Assembly: GCA_015709315.1 (NCBI GenBank)
Contig: JACCQI010000007.1
Location: 38,911 to 102,910 of the forward strand
Origin: Desulfovibrionaceae bacterium
GTDB lineage: Bacteria > Desulfobacterota > Desulfovibrionia > Desulfovibrionales > Desulfovibrionaceae
Direction of reading: 5' to 3'
DNA: 64,000 nt
In this document: positions 1 through 9,773 of the stretch, piece after piece
Layout of the letters: each line of letters opens with the position of its first letter
Position numbering within the stretch: the stretch's first letter is position 1
Position numbers and translations under genes: made by a program
Notes under the pieces: generated by a model
What the model saw: the letters and a program-made list of their open reading frames with translations, nothing else
The model's database searches: none
What the model was told of the DNA's origin: nothing

Positions 1-2
1 CG

Positions 3-644
3 CACAACGACTTCCAGGACAATCACGTCAGCCGGTCCGACACCCTGAAGCGCCGCCCCTACCTGCGCGGCACCTACCCGAACTACGAACTCTTCTATTC
101 CCGGGATAAGCTCTATATCCGCGACAAGACGCCGGATTTCTTCAAGAGCTTCGACTTCACCCTGCGTGAATGGTCCAGCTTCTATCGGGTCATGCGCTAC
201 CTCGGCTCCTACCGCGTCCGCAACTTCGAGCTGCAGCCGCGCTGGGTCGCCGAGTACGACGACCATCCGGGCCGCGACCGCTCGGCCTATTACGACTTCA
301 AGCCCGCCGACTGGGACATCATGCGCTACTGCCTGGAACAGCTCGCCAAGGAAGTGGGCGACAAACCCCTGGTGGTCTTTTCCATTGCCACCCACTCCGA
401 TTACGTGGCGCGCGAACAGCATGGCGGCCAAACCGCGCCCCTGACCAAGGAATTCCGCAAGCTGTCGAACGAACTCGGCTTCATATACTGCGACCTGCTC
501 GAAGAGATGGCCACCCGGGGCTATGACGCCCAGGACGTCTTCTTCGTCTGCGACGACCACTGGAGCCCGGCGGGCAACCGGATCGCCGCCGACCTGCTCG
601 AACCCTACGTGACGAAAGCGTTCAAACGGGCGGAGGCGAAGTAG
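3..644 (+). CDS. SGNH/GDSL-type hydrolase, 5'-truncated (AlgJ/AlgX-like partner of MBOAT)
   Basis: The reading frame is open from base 3, so the gene begins before the window and only the last ~213 codons are present. Near the C-terminus is DDHWSPAGNRIAA, which matches the D-x-x-H block V of SGNH/GDSL hydrolases, and upstream is a beta-strand/turn pattern around LVVFSIATHSDY. The stop is 2 nt before a GTG-started MBOAT acyltransferase, so the two are translationally linked. In alginate, cellulose and related acetylation systems such a periplasmic SGNH protein works with an MBOAT membrane protein to move acetyl groups onto an exported polysaccharide. The catalytic Ser block is outside the window, so esterase versus transferase function cannot be judged. 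Confidence 0.75.
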   Translation, partial: HNDFQDNHVSRSDTLKRRPYLRGTYPNYELFYSRDKLYIRDKTPDFFKSFDFTLREWSSFYRVMRYLGSYRVRNFELQPRWVAEYDDHPGRDRSAYYDFKPADWDIMRYCLEQLAKEVGDKPLVVFSIATHSDYVAREQHGGQTAPLTKEFRKLSNELGFIYCDLLEEMATRGYDAQDVFFVCDDHWSPAGNRIAADLLEPYVTKAFKRAEAK

Positions 645-646
645 CC

Positions 647-2056
647 GTGCTGTTCAACTCCATCCAGTACCTGTTCGTCTTCCTGCCCCTGGTCTTCGTG
701 GGGTTCCACCTGCTCCGCCTGGCCGGGAACGGGCGCGTCCTGAACGTCTTCCTCGCCCTGGCCTCGCTGGTCTTCTACGGCTCCTGGGCGCCCGAGTACC
801 TGCTGCTCATCGGCTTCTCGGTCTGCGCCAACTTCCTCATCGGCCGCGCCATGCCCCGGTCGCGCAACCCGCGCCCCCTGCTCCTGCTCGGATTCGCGGT
901 GAACCTCGGGCTGCTCGGCTACTTCAAGTACGCCCAGTTCGTGCTGAACAACGTCATGCACGTCTTCGGCTCGGCCGCCCCGGCGCTGGACATCATCCTG
1001 CCCATCGGCATCAGCTTCTTCACCTTCCAGCAGATATCCTTCCTGGTGGACGCCTACCGCGACCGGGACATGCCCTACGATTTCCCGGACTACCTGCTCT
1101 TCGTCACCTTCTTCCCCCAGCTCATCGCCGGACCCATCGTCTACCACCGGGAGATGATGCCCCAGTTCCGCGAACTGCCGGACCGGCGCACGGACTGGTC
1201 CGCCGTGAACACCGGGCTGCTGCTCATCGCCATCGGGCTGATCAAGAAAGTGATCGTCGCGGACAAGCTCGGCGTCTGGGCGGCCGACGGCTATGCCGAC
1301 GTGGGGGCGCTGACCGTCTGGGGGGCCTGGAAGACCAGCCTGGCCTACACCTTCCAGCTCTACTACGACTTCTCCGGGTACATGGACATCGCCCTGGGCT
1401 CGGCCAAGCTCTTCGGCATCGACCTGCCGTGGAACTTCAACTCGCCCTACCTGTCCATGAACATCCAGGAATTCTGGCAGCGGTGGCACATCACCCTGGG
1501 GCGCTTCCTGCGCAACTACGTCTATTTCCCGCTCGGCGGCAACCGGGGCGGACTCGTCCCCACCTGCGTCAACCTGTTTTTGACCTTCCTGATCGGCGGC
1601 ATCTGGCACGGCGCGGGCTGGACCTTCGTGGCCTGGGGCGCCATGCACGGCGCGGGCATGGTGATCCACCGCTGGTACCGGCAGGGCAGCTTCCGCCTGC
1701 CCCGCCCGGCGGCCTGGCTGCTGACCTTCCTGTTCGTCAACGCGGCCTGGGTCTATTTCCGCTCGCCGGACTTCGCCACGGCCAACGCGCTGCTGGCGCG
1801 CATGACCGATTTCGGCGCGGACGCCCGGCTTGCCGCAGGCAACGCCCTGTCCGGCGGCCTGGAATGGTCCGGCTATCTGGTAGCCATCGTCCTGTTCACC
1901 GTCCAGGACCACTTCTACCGCGATTCCCACAGGTGGGCCGCTCTCTGCCGCCCCTCCCCGGTATGCGCGGCCTTCTACGCGGCGACCTTCGCCACCGTGG
2001 CGCTGGTGCTCATGTCCGCCAACCTGCCGAGCGAATTTCTCTACTTCCAATTCTGA
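647..2056 (+). CDS. MBOAT family membrane O-acyltransferase (AlgI/DltB-like)
   Basis: A 469-residue polytopic membrane protein with a GTG start read as MLFNSIQYL, the usual N-terminus of AlgI-type MBOAT proteins. It carries the family landmarks DFSGYMDIALG and FWQRWHITLGRFLRNYVYFPLGGNRGG, and the catalytic-histidine region GGIWHGAGWTFVAWGAMHG. It probably passes acetyl groups from a cytoplasmic donor across the inner membrane to the SGNH protein encoded just upstream. The length matches AlgI. The polysaccharide substrate is not shown by the sequence. No other exopolysaccharide genes are in the window, so the rest of the cluster, if any, lies to the left. Confidence 0.9.
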   Translation: MLFNSIQYLFVFLPLVFVGFHLLRLAGNGRVLNVFLALASLVFYGSWAPEYLLLIGFSVCANFLIGRAMPRSRNPRPLLLLGFAVNLGLLGYFKYAQFVLNNVMHVFGSAAPALDIILPIGISFFTFQQISFLVDAYRDRDMPYDFPDYLLFVTFFPQLIAGPIVYHREMMPQFRELPDRRTDWSAVNTGLLLIAIGLIKKVIVADKLGVWAADGYADVGALTVWGAWKTSLAYTFQLYYDFSGYMDIALGSAKLFGIDLPWNFNSPYLSMNIQEFWQRWHITLGRFLRNYVYFPLGGNRGGLVPTCVNLFLTFLIGGIWHGAGWTFVAWGAMHGAGMVIHRWYRQGSFRLPRPAAWLLTFLFVNAAWVYFRSPDFATANALLARMTDFGADARLAAGNALSGGLEWSGYLVAIVLFTVQDHFYRDSHRWAALCRPSPVCAAFYAATFATVALVLMSANLPSEFLYFQF

Positions 2057-2183
2057 CGCACATCGTGGTCCGGCATTCCGCCCATGCAAAATATCGTCAC
2101 CATCCCCCTAAATCTTTGGATATTTTCAACCGATAGGACTTAGAGGTCCAATCCCCCCCTTCAACCCCAAGACAGGGAATGAC

Positions 2184-3986
2184 ATGCTCGCAAATCTCAG
2201 CTTGAAATGGAAAGTCCTGGCCCTGGCCCTAGCCGGGCCGGCCATCGTGGCCCTCGTGCTCTCCGCCCACCAGATATCTCAACTCAAGATCGACGCCGAA
2301 GAAGGGCTGGTCGAGCAAAGCCGGGCCATCGTCTACATGGCGGAATCCGCCAGGGAGGAAATGGCCAAGAAGATCGAAATGGGATTGACCATCCCCTTCG
2401 ACCGGATCGACACGCCCGAAAAACTCCTCGAGGCCATCCCGGTCATCACGGCCATCAACATGGCCAAGCGCAAGGCGGGCGAACTGGACTACAAGTTCCG
2501 GGTGCCCAAGGTGGCCCCGCGCAACCCGGCCAACAAGCCCACTCCCCTGGAAAAAGAGGTGCTCGACGAATTCAAGGCCGGAAACCTGACCGAAAAGATC
2601 ATCACCGAGCATCACCAGATCCGGTATTTCCGGCCCATCCGCCTGACCAGGGAGTGCCTGTACTGCCACGGCGACAACAAGGGCGACCTCGATCCCACCG
2701 GCGGCGTCAAGGAGGGCTGGAAGGAAGGGGAAATCCACGGGGCATTCGAAATCATCACATCCCTGGATTCCGCCAAGGAAAGCATACGCCGGGCGGAATT
2801 GTACTCCGCGGCCGAAACCGTGGCCGTGCTGCTGGTCCTGGGCGTGGCCGTCTGGTTCGTGGCCCGCAAGGCCATCGTGAACCCCCTCCACCGCATCCGC
2901 GACTTTGCCGGCACCGTGGCCGACGGCGACCTCAACGCCCGCCCGGAAGGCAATTTCGCGGGCGAACTGGGCGCGGTGAAAAACTCCATCTCCACCATGG
3001 TCGACAATCTCAAGGCCAAGATGGTCGAGGCCGCCGACAAGCGGCGCGAGGCCGAGGCGGCCAAGGGCGAAGCCGAGACCGCCATGGAAGAGGCCAGGGC
3101 GCAGGAGGCCAGGGGGGCCGAGCTGCTGGCCAAGATGCGGCGCATCGCCGGAGAGTCGGCGGTCATCGCCGAAAAGGTGACCTCAGCGGCCGACGACCTC
3201 TCGGCCCTGGTCGACCAGGTCAGCGCGGGCGCGGACATCCAGCGCGACCGGACCACCCAGACCGCCACGGCCATGGAGGAGATGAACGCCACCGTCCTGG
3301 AGGTCGCCCGCAACTCCGCCAGCTCGGCGGAATCGGCCGACAACGCCCGTTCGCAGGCCCAGGAAGGCTCGACCGTGGTCGAGGAAGTCATCACCTCCAT
3401 CCAGGAAGTGTTCGAGCTGACCACCACCCTCAAGCGGTCCATGGACCAACTGGGCGGGCAGGCCACGGACATCGGCCGGATCCTGACCGTCATCGAGGAC
3501 ATCGCGGACCAGACCAACCTCCTGGCGCTCAACGCCGCCATCGAGGCGGCCCGCGCGGGCGAGGCGGGGCGCGGATTCGCCGTGGTCGCCGACGAGGTCC
3601 GCAAGCTGGCCGAAAAGACCATGGACGCCACCAAGGAAGTGGGCACGGCCATCCAGGTCATCCAGGACGCGGCCGCCGAAAACATCAAGAGCGTGGACAC
3701 CGCCGCCCACGCCGTGCAGGAAGCCACCACCCTGGCCAACCGCTCCGGCGAGGCCCTGGAATCCATCGTGACCTTTGCCGACGATACGTCGGGCCAGGTC
3801 CAGTCCATCGCCACCGCCGCGGAACAGCAGTCCGCCGCCAGCGAGGAGATCAACCAGGCCGTGGACGACATCAACCGAATCGCCTCGGAAGCCGCCGAGG
3901 GCATGAATCGGTCGGTGGAGGCCATCAACGACCTGGCCAGGCTGTCCAACGAGCTGCGCGGCCTCATCGACGAGATGAACGAGTAG
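2184..3986 (+). CDS. Methyl-accepting chemotaxis protein with haem-binding periplasmic sensor (Tll0287-like/DUF3365)
   Basis: 600 residues. An N-terminal signal anchor ([20 protein letters not shown]) is followed by a periplasmic domain of about 170 residues with a c-type haem motif C158-x-x-C161-H162 (ECLYCHGD), typical of the Tll0287-like/DUF3365 sensor family. A second membrane segment near residue 215 ([15 protein letters not shown]) leads into a HAMP domain ([18 protein letters not shown]). The C-terminal signalling domain has the conserved hairpin tip [34 protein letters not shown] (split here as a recognisable block, about residues 440-475). It probably senses redox or a diatomic gas through haem and controls CheA. 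It stands alone, followed by its own terminator. Confidence 0.93.
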   Translation: MLANLSLKWKVLALALAGPAIVALVLSAHQISQLKIDAEEGLVEQSRAIVYMAESAREEMAKKIEMGLTIPFDRIDTPEKLLEAIPVITAINMAKRKAGELDYKFRVPKVAPRNPANKPTPLEKEVLDEFKAGNLTEKIITEHHQIRYFRPIRLTRECLYCHGDNKGDLDPTGGVKEGWKEGEIHGAFEIITSLDSAKESIRRAELYSAAETVAVLLVLGVAVWFVARKAIVNPLHRIRDFAGTVADGDLNARPEGNFAGELGAVKNSISTMVDNLKAKMVEAADKRREAEAAKGEAETAMEEARAQEARGAELLAKMRRIAGESAVIAEKVTSAADDLSALVDQVSAGADIQRDRTTQTATAMEEMNATVLEVARNSASSAESADNARSQAQEGSTVVEEVITSIQEVFELTTTLKRSMDQLGGQATDIGRILTVIEDIADQTNLLALNAAIEAARAGEAGRGFAVVADEVRKLAEKTMDATKEVGTAIQVIQDAAAENIKSVDTAAHAVQEATTLANRSGEALESIVTFADDTSGQVQSIATAAEQQSAASEEINQAVDDINRIASEAAEGMNRSVEAINDLARLSNELRGLIDEMNE

Positions 3987-4010
3987 CCGCCCGCACACAA
4001 CACGCATTCA

Positions 4011-4036
4011 AGGCCCCGGTCCGCCGGGGCCTTTTT
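4011..4036 (+). terminator. Intrinsic terminator of the chemoreceptor gene
   Basis: The inverted repeat GGCCCCGG/CCGGGGCC with a short loop is followed directly by six T, 24 nt after the chemoreceptor stop codon. Confidence 0.85.
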
Positions 4037-4077
4037 TCGGGCGGCGCCCGGTGCGCCGGGCTTGTCTTTGCCGGTAT

Positions 4078-4092
4078 GTTTCATTACGATTC
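4078..4092 (+). promoter_or_regulatory. Possible operator half-palindrome GTTTCATTACGATTC upstream of the AAA+ regulator
   Basis: This 15-mer matches 12 of 15 positions of the perfect palindrome at 5890-5904, which lies downstream of the regulator gene. It sits 36 nt before the regulator start codon. The likely reading is autoregulation by the adjacent Fis-type regulator, but this is inference from position and similarity only. Confidence 0.4.
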
Positions 4093-4127
4093 AGCATGAC
4101 ACGGATTGAACCACCAGGACCAGCGCC

Positions 4128-5522
<1,395 letters not shown>

Positions 5523-5531
5523 GCGGACCGC

Positions 5532-5870
5532 ATGGAAAAAATCCTCATACCCCTCCACGACAACGACGTGGCCCCCCGCTTCGACCTGGCCACCGACGTG
5601 CTGGTGGTCTCCGTGACCAGGGAGACCAGCGTCATGGGCAAGATCCACGAGCGGGTCGTCGTCCTGGACGACACCTCGGGGGAGGCCATGTACCGGCTGA
5701 TCATGTCCGAAGACGTGCGGACCGTCATCTGCGCGGGAATGGAAAAGGAAATCTTCGACTTCCTCCGGCGCAAGGGCCTCGACGTCATCGACGACGTCTG
5801 CGGACCGGCCGACGCCGTTCTCGAATCCTACCTCATGGGCAAACTCGGCCCCGGCCAGAACCTCTATTGA
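5532..5870 (+). CDS. NifX/NafY-like dinitrogenase cofactor-family small protein
   Basis: 112 residues that begin MEKILIPLHDNDVAPRFDLA, the usual strand-loop opening of the NifB/NifX/NafY fold (PF02579-type). A conserved glycine-rich VICAGMEKEIFDFLRRKGLDVI segment follows. In anaerobes these small proteins often occur far from nitrogenase genes and may bind metal clusters or cofactors. The start lies 9 nt after the AAA+ regulator stop, so the two probably form one operon. No nitrogenase gene is present, so a nitrogen-fixation role is not supported. Confidence 0.7.
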   Translation: MEKILIPLHDNDVAPRFDLATDVLVVSVTRETSVMGKIHERVVVLDDTSGEAMYRLIMSEDVRTVICAGMEKEIFDFLRRKGLDVIDDVCGPADAVLESYLMGKLGPGQNLY

Positions 5871-6180
5871 CCGACACGCGTTTTAAAACGTTTCATTATG
5901 AAACAAACTAGGGTGTCCATTTTGTCTCATTATGTTTCATTTTGCTCTTGTTCTTTTTTTCACGCGAGAGGCTTGACGCCGGCAACCGATTGCTATGTAT
6001 AGGCACCTGGGCCTCTGAAAGGTCGTTCCGACGAAGGGGACACCCCCCTCTCCAAACGGGGTGTCGTCGGGATGCCGCTATCCGGCCCGCCATCATATGA
6101 CGACACGTGACCGCCATCCCATAGAGGGGGGAGAGGCGTTCATGCTTGTGGAAACGACACTTCTTGGGAGGAAGTATTTC
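5871..6180. other. 310-nt intergenic region with AT-rich regulatory segment
   Basis: This gap holds the GTTTCAT palindromes at 5890-5938, a T-rich tract, and a weak sigma70-like arrangement (TTGACG at 5973-5978 with TATGTAT at 5994-6000, poor spacing). An upstream ATG at 6142, in frame with the CBS gene and preceded by GGGGGAGAGG, gives a possible 13-residue longer protein. I prefer the start at 6181, because the CBS domain begins at once and the Shine-Dalgarno GGGAGGAAG is well placed. Confidence 0.5.
5890..5904. promoter_or_regulatory. Perfect palindrome GTTTCAT-T-ATGAAAC (candidate operator)
   Basis: A 7-bp perfect inverted repeat around a central T. A degenerate copy (GTCTCATTATGTTTC, 5924-5938, 11/15 identical) lies 34 bp further on. 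It may be bound by the AAA+/Fis regulator encoded upstream to control the CBS-transporter genes. Confidence 0.5.
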
Positions 6181-6702
6181 ATGAAAGTCAAAGAGTTGAT
6201 GATTCCGGTGGCCGATTACCAGACGCTTGGCGAAGACGCCAGCCTCGGTGACGTGGCCGCCGCGTTGAACGCCAGCAAACACAGGGACATCCTGGTCGTG
6301 GACAAGGACGGCTCGTTCGTCGGCGTGCTGACCATGGGAGATTTCATTCTCGCGCTCGAACCGAACTACAGGAAACTCAACAAGAAAAACCTGGACACGG
6401 ACATCCTTTCCAACCGCCTCGTGGCCGAACAGTTCAAGGAGTTCAACCTGTGGGGCGACAGCCTTTCCAACATCTGCTCCAAGGCGGTGCGCATCAAGGT
6501 CACCGACGCCATGCACGTGCCCGAAGAGGGCCACTACATTGATGGAGACAGCGACATCCAGCACGGTGTGCACATGTACATGGTCGGCACCCCGCAGCCT
6601 CTGATCGTCCGCGGCAACGGCAACGTCATCGGCGTCCTCCGGATGTCCGACGTGTTCGCCGAGATCGTCAAACGCATGAACGCCTGCGCCCTGGACGACT
6701 AG
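6181..6702 (+). CDS. CBS-domain pair protein
   Basis: 173 residues starting MKVKELMIPVADYQTLGED, followed by DILVVDKDGSFVGVLTMGDFI. This is the typical end of a first CBS motif, and a second CBS motif ends near the C-terminus (GNVIGVLRMSDVFAEIVKRM). CBS pairs bind adenosyl ligands and gate transporters or enzymes. The gene is 24 nt upstream of a DASS-type permease, so it may report energy state to that transporter. The middle insertion (LWGDSLSNICSKAVRIKVTDAM) leads into the second motif. The start at 6181 is chosen on its Shine-Dalgarno sequence. Confidence 0.82.
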   Translation: MKVKELMIPVADYQTLGEDASLGDVAAALNASKHRDILVVDKDGSFVGVLTMGDFILALEPNYRKLNKKNLDTDILSNRLVAEQFKEFNLWGDSLSNICSKAVRIKVTDAMHVPEEGHYIDGDSDIQHGVHMYMVGTPQPLIVRGNGNVIGVLRMSDVFAEIVKRMNACALDD

Positions 6703-6726
6703 GCCCAGCCGCACGAGGAGATACCC

Positions 6727-8190
6727 ATGGAAGCAGCACAAGTCGCCAAACCCGCCTTTGACTGGAAACGCCTGGTCTTCATGCTGACCGGCGTCGTCCT
6801 GTTCGCCATCGTCAATTTCTGTTCCCAATGGCCCGACGCCATCGACCCCAACGGAGAGCACTTCATCCTCTCCGCCGAAGGCAAGGGCGCCATCGCCGTG
6901 TTCCTGCTGGCAGGCACATGGTGGGTCTTCGAGGTCGTGCCCATCGGCGTGACCTCGCTCATGATCGGCATCCTGCAGGTCATGTTCCTGATCCGCCCGG
7001 CCAAGGTCGCCTTCAAGGACTTCATGGACCCGTCCGTCCTCTTCATCTTCGCCTCCATCATGATCGGCCTGGTCTTCACCAAGACCGGCCTGACCAAGCG
7101 ACTGGCGTACAAGATGCTGGACATCGTGGGCGAGCGGACCTCCATGATCTACCTGGGCGTGTTCGTGGTCACGGCCGCCCTCACCCACATCATGGCCCAC
7201 ACCGCCGTGGCCGCCACCATCTACCCGCTGCTGCTCGCCATCTATGCGCTCTACGGCGAGGGCGACAAGCCCACCAAGTTCGGCAAGGGGCTTTTCATCG
7301 GCATGGCCTACGTGGCCGGCGCGGGTTCCATCGTCACCCTGCTCGGCGCGGCGCGCGGCGCGGTGGCCATCGGCTTCTACAAGGAAATCGTCAACGTCGA
7401 CATCGGCTTCTTCGAACTGACCTACTACATGGCTCCCATCGGATGGGGCATGACCTTCCTGCTCTGGGCCTTCTTCATGATCTGCATGAAGCCCGAAAAG
7501 GACCGCATCCCAGGCCTGCGCGAAAAGGCCCGCGAACTCAACGCCAAGATGGGCGGGCTGACCCGCGACGAAATCTTCGCCGCCATCATCGTGGCCACCG
7601 TCATCGTCATCATGAGCCTGCGCGCCTTCGTGCCCGCGCTCAAGGCCGTGGACAAGACCGCCATCATCCTCTGTTCCTCGGTGCTCTTCTTCGTCTTCAA
7701 GATCCTCGACCTCAAGGACCTGGAAGACATCCCCTGGAACATCATCCTGCTCTTCGCGGGCGCCATGTCCATCGGCTTCTGCCTCTGGGAGACCGGCGCG
7801 GCCAAGTGGATGGCCGTCAACTGGCTGGCCATGTTCGCCGAAGCCAACTGGTTCATCTTCGTCATGTCCATCGCCTTTTTCGTGATGATCATGACCAACT
7901 TCATCATGAACGTGGCGGCCATCGCCATCTCGCTGCCCGTGGCGCTCGTCATCGCGCCCTATCTCGGCGTGGCCCCGGAGGTCATCCTGTACGCGTCCCT
8001 GGTCATGGCCGGCATGCCGTTCCTGCTGCTGGTGGGCGCGGCGCCCAACGCCATCGCCTACGACTCCGGCCAGTTCACCACCGGCGAGTTCTTCGGTTGG
8101 GGCATTCCCGCCTCCCTGCTGCTCATGGTCATGGTCGCCCTGGCCGTGCTGGTCATCTGGCCGCTCATGGGCATGCCCATCACCCTTTAA
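6727..8190 (+). CDS. DASS/SLC13-family sodium-coupled anion transporter
   Basis: 487 residues with 11-13 predicted membrane segments and two internally related halves, as in DASS (divalent anion:sodium symporter) proteins. Landmarks include WVFEVVPIGVTSLMIGILQVMF and, in the second half, IPWNIILLFAGAMSIGFCLWETGAA. The SNT signatures that bind sodium and carboxylate in this family are changed. The first reads A157-H158-T159 (MAHTAVAATIYPLL) and the second M394-N395-V396 (FIMNVAAIAISLPV). Substrate therefore cannot be transferred from characterised dicarboxylate carriers. It follows the CBS gene closely and precedes a beta-helix protein and NhaB, all in one direction. Confidence 0.85.
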   Translation: MEAAQVAKPAFDWKRLVFMLTGVVLFAIVNFCSQWPDAIDPNGEHFILSAEGKGAIAVFLLAGTWWVFEVVPIGVTSLMIGILQVMFLIRPAKVAFKDFMDPSVLFIFASIMIGLVFTKTGLTKRLAYKMLDIVGERTSMIYLGVFVVTAALTHIMAHTAVAATIYPLLLAIYALYGEGDKPTKFGKGLFIGMAYVAGAGSIVTLLGAARGAVAIGFYKEIVNVDIGFFELTYYMAPIGWGMTFLLWAFFMICMKPEKDRIPGLREKARELNAKMGGLTRDEIFAAIIVATVIVIMSLRAFVPALKAVDKTAIILCSSVLFFVFKILDLKDLEDIPWNIILLFAGAMSIGFCLWETGAAKWMAVNWLAMFAEANWFIFVMSIAFFVMIMTNFIMNVAAIAISLPVALVIAPYLGVAPEVILYASLVMAGMPFLLLVGAAPNAIAYDSGQFTTGEFFGWGIPASLLLMVMVALAVLVIWPLMGMPITL

Positions 8191-8234
8191 AAAACGGACG
8201 GAACGCGAGACAGACAACCGATACAACGAACAAT

Positions 8235-8270
8235 GGGGACGGCCGTCGTCCATGGTACGACGGCCGCCCC
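8235..8270 (+). other. GC-rich stem-loop between transporter and beta-helix genes
   Basis: GGCCGTCGT/ACGACGGCC with flanking GGGG/CCCC forms a long hairpin without a following T-run. It looks like an intercistronic mRNA processing or stability element rather than a terminator. Confidence 0.55.
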
Positions 8271-8299
8271 CATAAAACGAAAGCCGACACGGTAGCACA

Positions 8300-9721
8300 A
8301 TGAAAAAACTCGAAGCCTTGTTTGATCATATTGCGGCCCGGGTAAACGTCAACCTCAGACCGATGGGCATGGATGTCCGCTCAATCCTCAAGAATTCGAT
8401 TCCCCGGGAGCGGCACCTGCTCTACTACGCGTTCTACGCGCTGACCGAGGACCATCCGATCAGCTTCAAGTTCACCAACTCCAATCTCGGCGGAACCTAT
8501 TTCCTGGGCAAGACCCAGGTGGACAGGTCGGTGCTCTACAAGTCCGACGTGCGCGGCGACGAACTCAAGCGCCGGGGCGACGTGGTGGAATTCAACGGCG
8601 TCAAAACCAAGCTCTTCTACGACGAGGTCATCCGCATCATCAATTCCTTCCTGGTCAAGACCCTGGTTCACAACCAGTCCAAGAACCCGCAGACCCCCGA
8701 GGTCTTCCGCATCCTGAACACCGTGGCCATGCACTACTCCAACATCCACGGCACCACCACGGAAGGCGTCTATCTCGGGGCGTTCGCCACCGCCGACCTG
8801 TCGATCCTGCACAACTGCGTCCTGGGCGATTTCTCCTACGTCCAGGCGGGCGACATGGCCAGGCAGACCATCGAACCGGGCCGCGTCTGGATCAAGACCA
8901 AGAACCTGTTCGAGTTCAACTACGTCTACCCCAAAGGGGTGGTGGAGCAATACGTCAAGCTCGACGAGAACGGCAAGCTGTCGGGGAAATTCATCGACTA
9001 CGTGGACGACCTCAAGGAAGACTTCGTCCCCATCTATTCCACGGCCGCCCCGGAATCGCTCATCGACGTGCCCGAATCCGCCTATGTCTCCCCCTACGCG
9101 GTCATCAAGGGCGACTGTGAGATCGGCGAAAACGCCCTGGTCGTGCAGCGCGCCCACATCGAGAATTCCATCATCGGCAAAGGCTCCAACGCGCAGGAAA
9201 ACTGCTACATCGCCAACTCGGTCTTCGACGGCAACAACGTCACCGCCCACGGCGGCAAGGTCATCTGGGCCAAAAACGGCAAAAACGTGTTCGTGGGCTT
9301 CAACTCATTCCTCCACGGCACCAAGGAATGCCCCATCACCATCGGCCGGGACTCCATCGTCATGCCGCACACCATCATAGACGCGACCGAGCCCATTCAA
9401 ATTCCGAATAATTCAGCTATCTGGGGATATATCACCAAACAGGCCGACCTGGCCACGCAATGCGTGGACCTGGACGAACTGGCCCAGGCCACCGACCTCA
9501 CCCTGGGCAACGCCATCTTCCAGGGCGACGGCAAGGCGTTCGTTAAGGCTTTTCGGCACCGCATAGATCATATAAGAGAAGAAAACGGGGCCTACTTCGA
9601 CGGCTCGGACAACACGCGGGGCCACGCCCAGAAGACACGGGACGCATGCTTCAACATCCTCCAGCCCTTCCAGGCCGGGCCGGATGCGGGCATGTATCCG
9701 ACCATGATCATCAGCAACTGA
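8300..9721 (+). CDS. Left-handed beta-helix (hexapeptide-repeat) protein of unknown function
   Basis: 473 residues. The middle region (about 255-380) shows hexapeptide-repeat periodicity: VSPYAVIKGDCEIGENALVV, SIIGKGSNAQENCYIANSVF and TIGRDSIVMPHTIID. This predicts a left-handed parallel beta-helix such as in acyl- and nucleotidyl-transferases. The N-terminal ~250 residues contain no family I can name. The position between a DASS permease and NhaB suggests a link to transport or osmotic/ion physiology, but nothing in the sequence proves this. The ATG at 8300 has no strong Shine-Dalgarno (GGTAGCACA). Confidence 0.7.
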   Translation: MKKLEALFDHIAARVNVNLRPMGMDVRSILKNSIPRERHLLYYAFYALTEDHPISFKFTNSNLGGTYFLGKTQVDRSVLYKSDVRGDELKRRGDVVEFNGVKTKLFYDEVIRIINSFLVKTLVHNQSKNPQTPEVFRILNTVAMHYSNIHGTTTEGVYLGAFATADLSILHNCVLGDFSYVQAGDMARQTIEPGRVWIKTKNLFEFNYVYPKGVVEQYVKLDENGKLSGKFIDYVDDLKEDFVPIYSTAAPESLIDVPESAYVSPYAVIKGDCEIGENALVVQRAHIENSIIGKGSNAQENCYIANSVFDGNNVTAHGGKVIWAKNGKNVFVGFNSFLHGTKECPITIGRDSIVMPHTIIDATEPIQIPNNSAIWGYITKQADLATQCVDLDELAQATDLTLGNAIFQGDGKAFVKAFRHRIDHIREENGAYFDGSDNTRGHAQKTRDACFNILQPFQAGPDAGMYPTMIISN

Positions 9722-9773
9722 TTCAGGCAAGACCACCTGTCAAACGCATATACTTATGTAGGAGAAACCAAAC

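Noticed and set aside
605..2089. Long leftward open frame opposite the MBOAT gene, and similar long frames opposite or inside por, ackA, aspA, typA and others
   Set aside because: These are composition shadows of high-GC coding DNA on the other strand or in other frames. They lack ribosome-binding sites and recognisable folds, and overlap genes with strong motifs.
5532..5870. A nitrogen-fixation gene cluster
   Set aside because: Only a NifX-fold protein is present; no nifHDK, nifB or nifE/N is in the window.
5980..5994. Sigma54-like CGGCAACCGATTGC upstream of the CBS gene
   Set aside because: The spacing between GG and GC is nine bases instead of ten and the -24 element is imperfect, so it is not called a promoter.
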